NCBI RefSeq assembly: GCF_030252345.1
Contig: NZ_CP126980.1
Span: 7,207,501 to 7,271,500 of the forward strand
DNA length: 64,000 nucleotides
Source: Actinoplanes oblitus
Lineage (GTDB): Bacteria; Actinomycetota; Actinomycetes; Mycobacteriales; Micromonosporaceae
Reading direction: 5' to 3'
A program made the position numbers and the translations under genes. This document shows, piece by piece, positions 1-8,454 of the stretch (position 1 is the stretch's first letter; each line of letters starts with the position of its first letter). The notes beneath the pieces are model-generated. The model was given only the letters and a program-made list of their open reading frames with translations. It ran no database searches and was not told where the DNA came from.

Positions 1-94
1 GGGTGGCTCCCGCACGGCAGGGCGTGCTTCGAGACGTCCGATCCGGACTCTACGATGGGAGCCGCCCGACTGCTGAGGATCCAGGCTGGAGACG

Positions 95-3000
95 ATGACC
101 GCGCATCTCCCCGGCATGTTGTTCAGCATCCTGGGTTCCGTCGAGATTCGTCACCCCGATGGCACCGCCGTGGCCGTCGCCGGCGCGAAACGTCAGGCGA
201 TTCTCGCGCTGCTGTTGCTCGAGGGCGGACGCACCGTCAGCACCGATCGCCTGCTCGAGGGTTTGTATGCGGATGGCCCGCTGGCTGATGCGGCCAACGC
301 CCTGCACGGGCAGATGTCCCGGCTGCGTCGCCTGGTGCGCGGCACCGGGGCCACGATCGAGTCGGCGCGTCCGGATACCGCCTCGCCGTAGACCCGGACG
401 CGGTCGACGCCCACCTGTTCAGCCGTCTCGCCGCTGACGGACGCCGGATCCTGGCGGCCGATCCCGCCACCGCCGAACGCCTGCTGTCACGGGCCATCCA
501 GCTGTGGCGCGGACGGGAGTCGCCCGATCTGCCCGATGTCCCCTTGCTGAGCGCGCACGTCTCCCGCCTCGCCCAGCTTCGCCTGGCCGCGGTCGAGGAT
601 CACGCCGAGGCGGCACTCGCCGTCGGCGACACCGTCACCGCCGTGGCCGACCTGTCAGCGCTGGTGACGGCGCACCCCCTCCGCGAACGGGCCGGCGCGC
701 TGCTGATGCGTGCCCTCTACGCCTCCGGACAGCAGGCGCAGGCGCTCGAGCTCTACGAACGCATCCGCCGCTCACTCGCCGCCGACCTCGGCGCCGACCC
801 CTCGCCCGAGCTCGCCGCCGCACACCTGGCCATCCTCCGTGACCGTCCGTCGCCGGGACCACGGCGGGTGCCCGCCCAGCTGACCAGCTTCGTCGGCCGC
901 GACGAGGAACTCGCCCGGCTGACCGAGCTACTCGCGGGCGAACGGCTCGTGACCCTCACCGGCCCCGGCGGCACGGGCAAGACCCGGCTGGCGATCGAGG
1001 CGGCGGGCGCGATGGACGGCGAGCACGCCTTCACCGAACTCGCGCCTCTGACCGATGCCCGGCTTCTCGCCCAGACCATCACCGCGGCGCTCGGCCTGAA
1101 CGACCCCGTTCTGCTGTCCACCGCCGCCGGGCCGCCCGCTGCCGAGTCGCACCTGGTCACCGCACTCGCCGACCGGCGGATCCTGATCATTCTGGACAAC
1201 TGCGAGCACGTCGTCGAGGACACCGCCCGGCTCGCCCAACGGTTGTTGGGGGCGTGCCCCGGGCTGCGGATCCTCGCCACGAGCCGCGAGTCGCTGGGGA
1301 TCACCGGGGAGACGCTCGTCCCGCTCGGGCAGCTCGCCGTCGCCGGGGTGGACGCGCCCTTGCCGGAGCGGCTGGACGCTCCCGCGGTACGCCTGTTCGC
1401 CGATCGCGCGCGCGGGGTGCGGCCGGGCTTCCGCCTGGACGCCGACGGCATCGACGACATCGCGAAGATCTGCACCGAACTCGACGGGCTCCCGCTGGCG
1501 ATCGAACTCGCCGCGGCGCGGCTACGTTCGCTCGTCCCCGCGGAGATCGCCGCGGGGCTTTCTGACCGCTTCCGTCTGCTGTCCCGCGGCAACCGGGCCG
1601 CCGAGCACCGGCACCAGACACTGCGGGCGGCGGTCGAGTGGAGCTGGGAGCTGCTCAGCCCGGCCGAACGGACCCTCGCCCGGCGGTTGACCGTGTTCGC
1701 GGGCGGTGCCACCGTCGCCGCGGCCACCGCGGTGTGCGGTCTGCCCGAGCCGGAGCTGCACGATCTGCTCGCCGGACTCACCGAGAAGTCTTTCGTCGAC
1801 CATGCCGGTGGCCGATACCGGATGCTGCAGACGATCCGCGCCTTCGGCGCCGAACGCCTGGCCGAGTCCGGTGAGGAGCCTGAGGTGCGCCGGACGCATG
1901 CCGAGTACTTCTGGGGACTCACCGCGTCTGCCGACCCGCACCTGCGCGGCTCTCGGCAGCTGGAGTGGCTGGACCGGCTGGCCGCTGAGAACGACGACCT
2001 GCGGGCCGCGCTGCGCTGGGCGATCTGCACCGATCCGCGGCTGGCACTGCGGATGGCCGCGGCGATGTCCTGGTACTGGCACCTGCGCGGGCTGCGCCGC
2101 GAAGGCGCGGCGTTGTCCATGGAGCTGTTGTCCCAGCTGGACGGAGCGCCACCGGATGACCTGGCGGAGGAGTACGGCCTGTGCGCGGCCACGGCGATCT
2201 CCGTCGTCGACCCGGACGCGGGCGCATCGAGCCTGCTGGCGTACGCGACGGGTCGGACCGCGAGTGATCCGCCCCGCTGGCCGGCGACGGCGGTGCTCTG
2301 CCCCGCGCCGGATCGGCCGGCCGCGGCGGACGCGTGGTCGCAGGCCACCGCGCACCTGCACCGCGGCAACCGGCACCTCGTCCGCGGGGAGGCCGCCGAG
2401 GCCGAGGCGGCGCTGCTGCTGGCGCTGGAGCGGTTCCGGGCCATCGGTGAGCGCTGGGGCACCACCAACGCCCTCGACTCACTGGCCGAGCTGGCCGCCT
2501 GGCGCGGGGACTGGGCCCGCACCATCTCCCTGCAGAGTCAGGCGGTCGACCTCGCCGACCAGCTCCGCTCCGCCGAGGCGCTCACCGACCTGCTCTGCCG
2601 CCGTGCCAAGGTCCGCATGTTCGCCGGGGACCTGTCCGGAGCTCGCGCGGATCTGGAACGCGCCGGCGAGACCGCCGCCCGCACCGGCCGCCCCGAAGTG
2701 CTCGCGGAACTCCACCAGGGCTTCGGGGACGTCGCCCGGCACCAGGGTGACCGGACCGAAGCCGCCCGCAGGTACGAACGCGCGATCGCCGCCGTGGGCG
2801 GTGACGCGGCGCGCCCCGCGCGCCTCAAAGCTCTGCGCGGGCTCGGGTGGATCGCCTGGTCCACCGATCGCCCCGAAGAGGCGGCCCGGCTCCACCGCGT
2901 CCTTCTCGATGAGGCGGTCGATCAGGGCAACTACCTGCTCGCCGCGGACGCGGTCACTGGTCTGGCCGGTGTCGCCCTGCTCGAAGGCGACGGGATCCGT

Positions 3001-3210
3001 GCGGCGCTGCTGCTCGGTGCCGCCCGCGCCGTACACGGAGCACGCCTCGCCGGCAACGCCGACACCGACCGTGTCGTACGGGCCACCCGGGAGCTGATCG
3101 GGCCGGCGCGGTACACGGCAGCGCTCGCCGACGGGCAGGCGTTGAGCCGGGACGAGGCGCTGGAAGTGGCGACCGGTGCGGCCTTCCACGTCAACGGCAG
3201 CGAGACCTGA
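95..3210 (+). CDS. AfsR/SARP-like regulator, interrupted by a frameshift
   Basis: This is a large transcriptional regulator of the AfsR type. The frame opening at ATG 95 (Shine-Dalgarno GGAG about 86-89) encodes the SARP winged-helix DNA-binding start (about 98 residues) and stops at 389-391. The other frame continues the family sequence at once: reading from about 361 gives GYRLAVD, then the bacterial transcriptional activator domain, an NB-ARC-type ATPase (P-loop GPGGTGKTR near nt 961-990) and TPR-like repeats to the stop at 3208-3210. The two frames differ by one lost base near nt 356-370. Repaired, the protein would be about 1,038 residues. It is either a recent pseudogene or a sequencing error. 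It faces away from the glycopeptide genes, so a link to them is not supported. Confidence 0.75.
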
Positions 3211-3220
3211 CCCGAGGCCC

Positions 3221-3250
3221 CGGCACCGCGCCCTTCGGCGGCCGGTGCCG
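3221..3250. terminator. Bidirectional hairpin terminator
   Basis: The inverted repeat CGGCACCG (3221-3228) and CGGTGCCG (3243-3250) can extend inward to a longer GC stem. It lies just after the AfsR-like stop and before the convergent hydrolase stop at 3332, so it could serve both. There is no T-run, as is usual in high-GC actinomycetes. Confidence 0.55.
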
Positions 3251-3331
3251 TGGCCCCCTGCCTTTCCAGCAGGGCGGCGACGTCGGCGCGGCCGGCCGGA
3301 GGCGACCGCGCGCATCGTTGCGGGCGGCGCC

Positions 3332-4144
3332 TCACCGCCGGTGGCGGGCGAGCCCGGCGACCTCGCGGACGGCCTTGGCAACGGCCGGGGCGTCCTTCTT
3401 GAGGATCGCGCCGTGGTTGCTGGAGACCTTGGCGCTGATCTCGATGTTCGGGTTGCGGGCGGTCACCGCACCGAGGCTGGCGCGGATACGTTCCTGCTCG
3501 TCGCCCTTGCTGCCGAACGACCTGCCGGACGCGATGACGTACCGCGTCGGGACGCTGATGTCGTCCAGCACCGGGGCCAGCTCCCGCTCGCGGGAAAGCC
3601 GGCCGACCTCGATGTTGATCTCTGCCTGCTGTGCGGCGGTCATCCTCGGGGTCAGGCCCGTCGGACGCAGCAGCGCCGTGAGCCAGCGGATCCGCTTGAA
3701 CAGCTTGCGGATCCGCCGCTCCATCGCGGCGTCGAGCCAGTCGTACGGTTCCGCGCCCTCGATCAGGACCGCACCGAGGGCACGATCCGGATTCCGGCTG
3801 GCCCAGTGCGCGGCCACGAAGGCCCCGTAGGACCAGCCCACCACCACGGCCCGGTCCACGCCCCGGGCCGCGAGGACGAGATCGACGTCGCGAAGGGCGG
3901 CAGCGAAGGAGTAATCCGCCGACATCTTCGACTTGCCGCGAGCCCGCTCGTCGTAGGTGATGTGCCGGAAGCCGGGGCCGAGTTCGGCGATGGTCCTGCG
4001 CCAGTAGCCCTGCGTGGCGAACTGGCCGTTGAGGTAGACCACGGGCAGTCCGCCGCCACCGGTGTCGGTGACAGCGAGCGCCGTGTCCTCGACCGGCAGC
4101 ATGCCGGTCCACTCGGAACCGTCAGTGAACTCTCTGTTCGACAT
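3332..4144 (-). CDS. Alpha/beta-hydrolase fold protein
   Basis: This is a 270-residue soluble alpha/beta hydrolase. The order of motifs fits the family: an oxyanion-loop region (LNGQFA) near residue 45, a nucleophile elbow GWSYG with the Ser at about 107, and a C-terminal catalytic His in SSNHG. The start at 4144 is chosen because a strong GGAGGAAC ribosome site lies 8 nt upstream; longer in-frame ATGs lack one. The substrate is unknown; esterase, haloperoxidase-like or lactonase activity are all possible. It is convergent with the AfsR-like gene, and nothing ties it to antibiotic assembly. Confidence 0.8.
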   Translation of the reverse strand: MSNREFTDGSEWTGMLPVEDTALAVTDTGGGGLPVVYLNGQFATQGYWRRTIAELGPGFRHITYDERARGKSKMSADYSFAAALRDVDLVLAARGVDRAVVVGWSYGAFVAAHWASRNPDRALGAVLIEGAEPYDWLDAAMERRIRKLFKRIRWLTALLRPTGLTPRMTAAQQAEINIEVGRLSRERELAPVLDDISVPTRYVIASGRSFGSKGDEQERIRASLGAVTARNPNIEISAKVSSNHGAILKKDAPAVAKAVREVAGLARHRR

Positions 4145-4330
4145 GAGAATGTTCCTCCTCATCGCCTTCTTGCTTCGGTACGGGGTCTCCGGACCCCGCG
4201 TGGGCAGGCTGCGCACTGATGCGGCGGGACCGGGCAGTCAGGTGCGGGTGCCGCCGGGGCGCCCGGAACGGAAACGAGAACGAATCGGCGTCAACCCGCC
4301 GGGCGTCACCTTCGCCGCGGCAGCATGCCG

Positions 4331-4741
4331 TCAGGCGGCGTCGAGGGCCTCGGTGATCTTCTGGATCATGTCCGCGACGACGGGGCTGGGCCGGCTCTGC
4401 CGGCTGGCGGATCGGATCGCGGTGAGAACGGTGCCGCGGAAGTTGTCGGCCTCTTCCGGAACCTGCTTCTTGAGCAGGGTGATGGCCGCCGTCAGGGCCG
4501 GAAGCACGCTGTCGGCGACCTCGGCGACGGATTTGCCGGTGACCGCCGTGCCTCGGGGACAGCCGGCGAGCACGTGCCCGACCATGCCGGTGGCCGCGCC
4601 CAGCGCGATGCTGCCATCGGCCGCGATCCGGTGCGGTGAGCCGCCGGCCGCACCGGCGGCCGACAGCAGCGTGATGGCGCCGTACGCGGCGACCTGCAGC
4701 GTGCGCTTGTCCGGTTCGCTGAGAGCGATGTCGTTTGCCAT
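4331..4741 (-). CDS. Small hypothetical protein
   Basis: This is a 136-residue protein that I do not recognise. It begins MANDIALSEPDK and is rich in Ala, with several stretches likely to form helices (residues 15-30, 45-60, 75-95 and 115-136). I see no signal peptide and no clear membrane span. The codon usage is typical of high-GC actinomycete coding sequence, which supports a real gene. It stands alone between the hydrolase and the EamA transporter, both on the same strand but with gaps of about 90-190 bp. Confidence 0.6.
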   Translation of the reverse strand: MANDIALSEPDKRTLQVAAYGAITLLSAAGAAGGSPHRIAADGSIALGAATGMVGHVLAGCPRGTAVTGKSVAEVADSVLPALTAAITLLKKQVPEEADNFRGTVLTAIRSASRQSRPSPVVADMIQKITEALDAA

Positions 4742-4833
4742 GCGTCCACCCTGGTCGCCTGGCCTGACACCGACCTGTCACGGCGCTTACCCGCTGATCC
4801 CGCTGGTCGAAGCGCGTGACAGGGTGCCGGGCG

Positions 4834-5727
4834 TCAGCGGCGGCGGGCCAGCGCCACCCCGGCCAGCGCTATCGCCCCGCCCACCAGCGCCAGCACGTGC
4901 GGCGTCTCGGACAGCAGCGGCCACGCCAGCAGAATCGTCAGCGGCGGCACCAGGTAGGTCGTCACCCCGAGGCGCCCGGCGTTCATCCGGGACAGCGCGT
5001 ACGCCCAGGTGCCGAACGCCAGCGCGGTCGGCACCAGCCCGAGGTAGAGCACCCCGGCGATCGACCCGGCCGTCGCCGAGCGCAGGTCGTGCGCGAGACC
5101 GCCGGCGAACGGCAGCGTCGTGAGCATGCCGACCACGCAGGCCATCTGGGTGACCTGCAGGGCCGGCAGCCGCCGCAGCGCCGGCTTCTGCAGCGTCACG
5201 CCGACCGCCCAGCCCGCCGCGGACAGCAGGCAGAGGGCCACCCCGACCGGGTCGGCGGCGGCGCCCCCGCGCCCGGCGAAGCCGATCAGCAACACCCCGC
5301 CGAACGCCACCCCGGCACCGAGCAGCAGGCCGCGCGGGAAGCCCTCACCGAGGAACGCGCCGGCCAGCAGCGCGATCAGGATCGGCCCGACGTTGACGAG
5401 CATGGCCGAGGTGCCTGCGTCCAGGCGTTGCTCGGCGGCGTTCAGCGCGACGTTGTAGAGGCCGAACCAGACGACACCGCAGCCGGCCACCAGGGCCCAC
5501 TCCCGGGCGGTCGGCCTGACCCAGGTACGGGTGGCGAGCAGCGCCACGGTCAGCGCCACCGCGCCGGTGACCAGCCGGCCCAGGGCGAGCGGGCCGGCCG
5601 CGAAGTGGGCGTGCACGGCGCGGATCGCCACGAAGGCGGAGGCCCAGGCGGTGACGGTGACCACGACCGCGGCGACCACCGGCAGGGCGGGGCGGACACG
5701 GTTCTGAGGGACAGCGGAGACGGACAT
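4834..5727 (-). CDS. EamA/DMT-family transporter
   Basis: This is a 297-residue inner-membrane protein with about ten hydrophobic segments arranged as two EamA repeats, as in the drug/metabolite transporter superfamily (RhaT/YdcZ-like exporters). The first repeat begins near residue 15 and the second near residue 150. It ends in a short basic ALARRR tail, typical of these proteins. The start is ATG 5727; a GTG at 5736 is in frame and cannot be excluded. The substrate cannot be told from sequence. It is divergent from the acetyltransferase gene. Confidence 0.82.
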   Translation of the reverse strand: MSVSAVPQNRVRPALPVVAAVVVTVTAWASAFVAIRAVHAHFAAGPLALGRLVTGAVALTVALLATRTWVRPTAREWALVAGCGVVWFGLYNVALNAAEQRLDAGTSAMLVNVGPILIALLAGAFLGEGFPRGLLLGAGVAFGGVLLIGFAGRGGAAADPVGVALCLLSAAGWAVGVTLQKPALRRLPALQVTQMACVVGMLTTLPFAGGLAHDLRSATAGSIAGVLYLGLVPTALAFGTWAYALSRMNAGRLGVTTYLVPPLTILLAWPLLSETPHVLALVGGAIALAGVALARRR

Positions 5728-5817
5728 GGACGCCACCGTAGAGGGGCGACAGTTCGGCCGTCGCCGCAGTATCGTGGCGCTCGCCGGAATTCCGGCCGGT
5801 TCCTGCGATCATGCGGC

Positions 5818-6357
5818 ATGACTGTTGTGCGCACCATGGCCAGCGCGGACCTGACCGCGAGTGATCACACCCGGATCCGCGCGCTGCTGGACGACGCCTT
5901 CGACGGCGATTTCGACGACCAGGACTGGGACCACTCGCTCGGCGGGCTGCACGTCCTGATCACGGTGGACGGCACGATGATCGCGCACGGCGCCGTGGTG
6001 CAGCGCCGCGTGCTGCACCAGGGCCGGTCGTACCGGTGCGGTTATGTCGAGGCGGTCGCCGTGCACCCGGCGCACCAGCGACGCGGGTTCGGCGCCGCGC
6101 TGATGGCCGAGGCCGAGCGGATCATCGACAACGGGTACGCCCTCGGTGCCCTGTCCGCCTCCGACGAGGCCCTCAAGCTCTACCTGGGTCGCGGCTGGCG
6201 GCGCTGGCCCGGCGGCACCGCCGTGCTCGCGCCGGCCGGGGTGATGCGCACCGCGGAGGACGACGACAGCACCCTGGTCCGCCCGGTGGCCGGCGGCGCG
6301 ACGCTCAACGAGGCCGCGCTGCTGATCTGCGACTGGCGCGAGGGCGACGTATGGTGA
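5818..6357 (+). CDS. Aminoglycoside 2'-N-acetyltransferase, AAC(2')-I family
   Basis: This is a 179-residue GNAT-fold enzyme that would transfer an acetyl group from acetyl-CoA to the 2'-amino group of aminoglycosides. The match to chromosomal mycobacterial AAC(2')-I enzymes runs the whole length: a GDF..DWDHSLGG start, CGYVEAVAV before the acetyl-CoA loop (Q/R-R-G-F-G), LGALSAS, a RTAEDDDS segment and the ending CDWREGDVW. These conserved blocks are specific to AAC(2') rather than to generic GNATs. It is a single gene with no nearby mobile element, so it looks like an intrinsic gene. Its natural substrate may not be a drug. Confidence 0.85.
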   Translation: MTVVRTMASADLTASDHTRIRALLDDAFDGDFDDQDWDHSLGGLHVLITVDGTMIAHGAVVQRRVLHQGRSYRCGYVEAVAVHPAHQRRGFGAALMAEAERIIDNGYALGALSASDEALKLYLGRGWRRWPGGTAVLAPAGVMRTAEDDDSTLVRPVAGGATLNEAALLICDWREGDVW

Positions 6358-6372
6358 TCGGCACCCGGCGAC

Positions 6373-7695
6373 TCAGCGGATCCGCCGGAACAGGCGCCCG
6401 GCCAGGTCGGCGCCGATCACCGCGCCGGCCGCGTCACGGGTGACGTAGCCGCGCTGCCCGGCCAGCCCGCCGTCGGTGATCACGTACTCGTCGTCGGGGA
6501 GCAGACCGAGCGTGGCGGCGGGGTAGTCCGGCGGCATGTCCGCCTCGGACGCCCGCCGGATCGCCGGCTTGATCCCCACGGCCAGGGTCAGCCCGGCGCC
6601 GTCGGTGGCGATCTCCAGGTCCATGGCGTCCAACTCGTAGCGCCCGGCGATCTCGCGAGCGCGGCTCTCGTCGTACGCCAGCGGTCGGACCTCCCGCTCG
6701 CGCAACCCGAGCCGGTCCGCCAGAGCCCAGCCGACCACCTCCTGGTTCGCCGGATATCCGGCCGGCCCGGCGTTGGCCAGGCTGACCACAGCGAAGTCGC
6801 GACTGGGCACGATGAGCAGCTCGGCGAACTGACCGTTTCCGGACCCGCCGTGCCCGATGGTGCGGACGCCGCCGACGTCGCGCAGGAACCAGCAGATCCC
6901 GAAGGCGTCACCGAGCGTGCTGGCCCGCAGCGGCACCGTCGGCTCGGTCATGGCGTGCAGGTCCGCCGAGCCGAGGTGGTGCCGGGCCCAGCGCAGCAGG
7001 TCGCTCACGCTGGACGCGATGCCGCCGCCGGGGTTGTTGGCGCGCATGCCGGCCGGCCACGCCGCCCACGGCGTGGCCGGCCGCGGGACACCGTCGCCGT
7101 CGGCGGTGTGCCCGATCGCGAACCGGTGCCGGACGACCTCGTCGAGACCGAAACAGGTCCGCTCCAGGCCGGCCGGCCGCAGCGCGAGGTCCGCGACGAC
7201 CTTTTCGTACGGCTGCCCGGTCACCTTCTCGATCACCAGCCCGGCCAGGTTGTAGCCGGCCTGACTGTACGACGCCCGGGTGCCCGGCGGCGCGATGATC
7301 GGCAGCCGGTCCAGCTCGGCGGCGAACCCGTCGAGCGTGGCCTGCTCCCCGTCGATCAGGTTCCACTCCAGGCCCGCGGTGTGGTTGAGCAGCTGGCCCA
7401 CGGTGATCTCCGCGGTGCTGCCCGGGTCGGCGAGCCGCAGCTCCGGCACGTAGCGGCGGACCGGCGCGGACAGGTCGAGCCGGCCGGCGGCGGCGAGCCG
7501 GACCAGCGCGGTGGCGGTGAACGTCTTGGTGATCGAGGCCAGGTGGAACAGGGTGTGCTCGTCGACCGGCTGCGGGTTGCCCAGGTTGGTGACGCCGTGT
7601 GACGCGTACACGATCTGGTCGCCCATCAGGATGCCGGCGGCCATCCCGGGGATCTCGTGCTTCTGTGCGATCTCGGTCAGCTTCTGCTGGAACAT
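6373..7695 (-). CDS. Serine beta-lactamase-like / penicillin-binding-type hydrolase
   Basis: This is a 440-residue protein of the class C beta-lactamase/D-aminopeptidase family. The SxxK nucleophile motif is in ASITKTF near residue 55, the YxN-type motif is in YSQAGYN near residue 145 and the third-box HGG is in IGHGGSGNG near residue 280. A C-terminal accessory domain follows residue 330. No signal peptide is seen, so it is probably cytoplasmic and may act as an esterase or peptidase rather than a beta-lactamase. The ATG has a GGAGGAAC site. It is divergent from a TetR gene whose twin operators lie in its promoter, so it is the likely target of that repressor. Confidence 0.83.
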   Translation of the reverse strand: MFQQKLTEIAQKHEIPGMAAGILMGDQIVYASHGVTNLGNPQPVDEHTLFHLASITKTFTATALVRLAAAGRLDLSAPVRRYVPELRLADPGSTAEITVGQLLNHTAGLEWNLIDGEQATLDGFAAELDRLPIIAPPGTRASYSQAGYNLAGLVIEKVTGQPYEKVVADLALRPAGLERTCFGLDEVVRHRFAIGHTADGDGVPRPATPWAAWPAGMRANNPGGGIASSVSDLLRWARHHLGSADLHAMTEPTVPLRASTLGDAFGICWFLRDVGGVRTIGHGGSGNGQFAELLIVPSRDFAVVSLANAGPAGYPANQEVVGWALADRLGLREREVRPLAYDESRAREIAGRYELDAMDLEIATDGAGLTLAVGIKPAIRRASEADMPPDYPAATLGLLPDDEYVITDGGLAGQRGYVTRDAAGAVIGADLAGRLFRRIR

Positions 7696-7711
7696 GGGTT
7701 CCTCCGATCGA

Positions 7712-7756
7712 CTTGAACTAAGTTCAAGTTACCGCGGCGCTTGAACAAAGTTCAAG
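7712..7756. promoter_or_regulatory. Twin TetR operators between divergent genes
   Basis: Two near-identical 17-bp palindromes, CTTGAACTAAGTTCAAG (7712-7728) and CTTGAACAAAGTTCAAG (7740-7756), lie 28 bp apart in the 73-bp divergent promoter region. Their 7-bp arms are identical. They sit where a TetR dimer would block both the hydrolase promoter and its own. A TACGAT hexamer at 7757-7762 places the likely start of the tetR transcript at its ATG (7769), which suggests a leaderless mRNA. Confidence 0.8.
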
Positions 7757-7768
7757 TACGATTCCGGC

Positions 7769-8422
7769 ATGCCCCGGAACACCCTGACGCCCGAGCAGAT
7801 CCTCCGAGCCGCCATCGACCTGCTGGACGAGCAGGGTCTCGACGGGCTCAACATGCGCAGCCTCGGCCAGCGCCTCACCTCGGCGGCGACAGCCATCTAC
7901 TGGCACATCAAGACCAAGGACGATCTGGTCCGGCTGGCCGCCGACGCGGTCTGGACCGAGATCGCCCTGCCCGACCCCGCCGCCGTCGGCTGGCGGACCG
8001 CCGCCGAGTCGCTGGCCACCGGCATGCACGACATGTGCACCCGCCATCCCTGGCTGGGCCAGGCCATCGGCAGCCACCTGATCTACGGACCCGGCAAGAC
8101 GCGCTTCGACGACCGCACCCTCGCCGTCTACGAGCGGGCCGGCTTCTCCCCCGCCGACGCCGACCGCGCCGCCGCCACCGTCTTCGTCTACGTCCTGGGC
8201 AGTTCCCTGGGTCCGGCCGCGCAGGTCTCCCTGACCCGCCGGCTGTCCCCGGCGGCCCTCGGCGAGGCCGTCGCCGAGGCGCAGTCCATCGGCCGGGACT
8301 TCCCGCACGTCCGGTCCCGCCTCGGCACCACCGCCGGCACCGGGTACGCCGCCGCTCCGGACGACACCTTCGCCTTCGGCCTGGCGGCCATCCTGGACGG
8401 CTTCGCCGCCCGTCTCCGCTGA
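7769..8422 (+). CDS. TetR-family transcriptional repressor
   Basis: This is a 217-residue regulator. The N-terminal helix-turn-helix spans about residues 8-52 and contains MRSLGQRL and YWHIKTKDDL, typical of TetR. A C-terminal ligand domain of the TetR_C (tetracycline-repressor-like) type follows. It is transcribed away from the serine hydrolase across a 73-bp gap that holds two matching palindromes, so autoregulation and control of the hydrolase are likely. The inducer is unknown. Confidence 0.9.
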   Translation: MPRNTLTPEQILRAAIDLLDEQGLDGLNMRSLGQRLTSAATAIYWHIKTKDDLVRLAADAVWTEIALPDPAAVGWRTAAESLATGMHDMCTRHPWLGQAIGSHLIYGPGKTRFDDRTLAVYERAGFSPADADRAAATVFVYVLGSSLGPAAQVSLTRRLSPAALGEAVAEAQSIGRDFPHVRSRLGTTAGTGYAAAPDDTFAFGLAAILDGFAARLR

Positions 8423-8426
8423 CCCG

Positions 8427-8448
8427 GCCCCGGCCCGGCTCCCGGGGC
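8427..8448. terminator. Bidirectional hairpin terminator
   Basis: GCCCCGG (8427-8433) pairs with CCGGGGC (8442-8448) across an 8-nt loop. It fits in the 32-bp gap between the convergent tetR and LuxR-type regulator stops. Confidence 0.55.
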
Positions 8449-8454
8449 GGGCGG

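Noticed and set aside
753..2525. Long open frame on the minus strand opposite the AfsR-like gene (590 codons)
   Set aside because: It is antisense to a clear NB-ARC/TPR coding frame; the Arg/Ser/Ala-rich translation has no recognisable domain and reflects high third-position GC.
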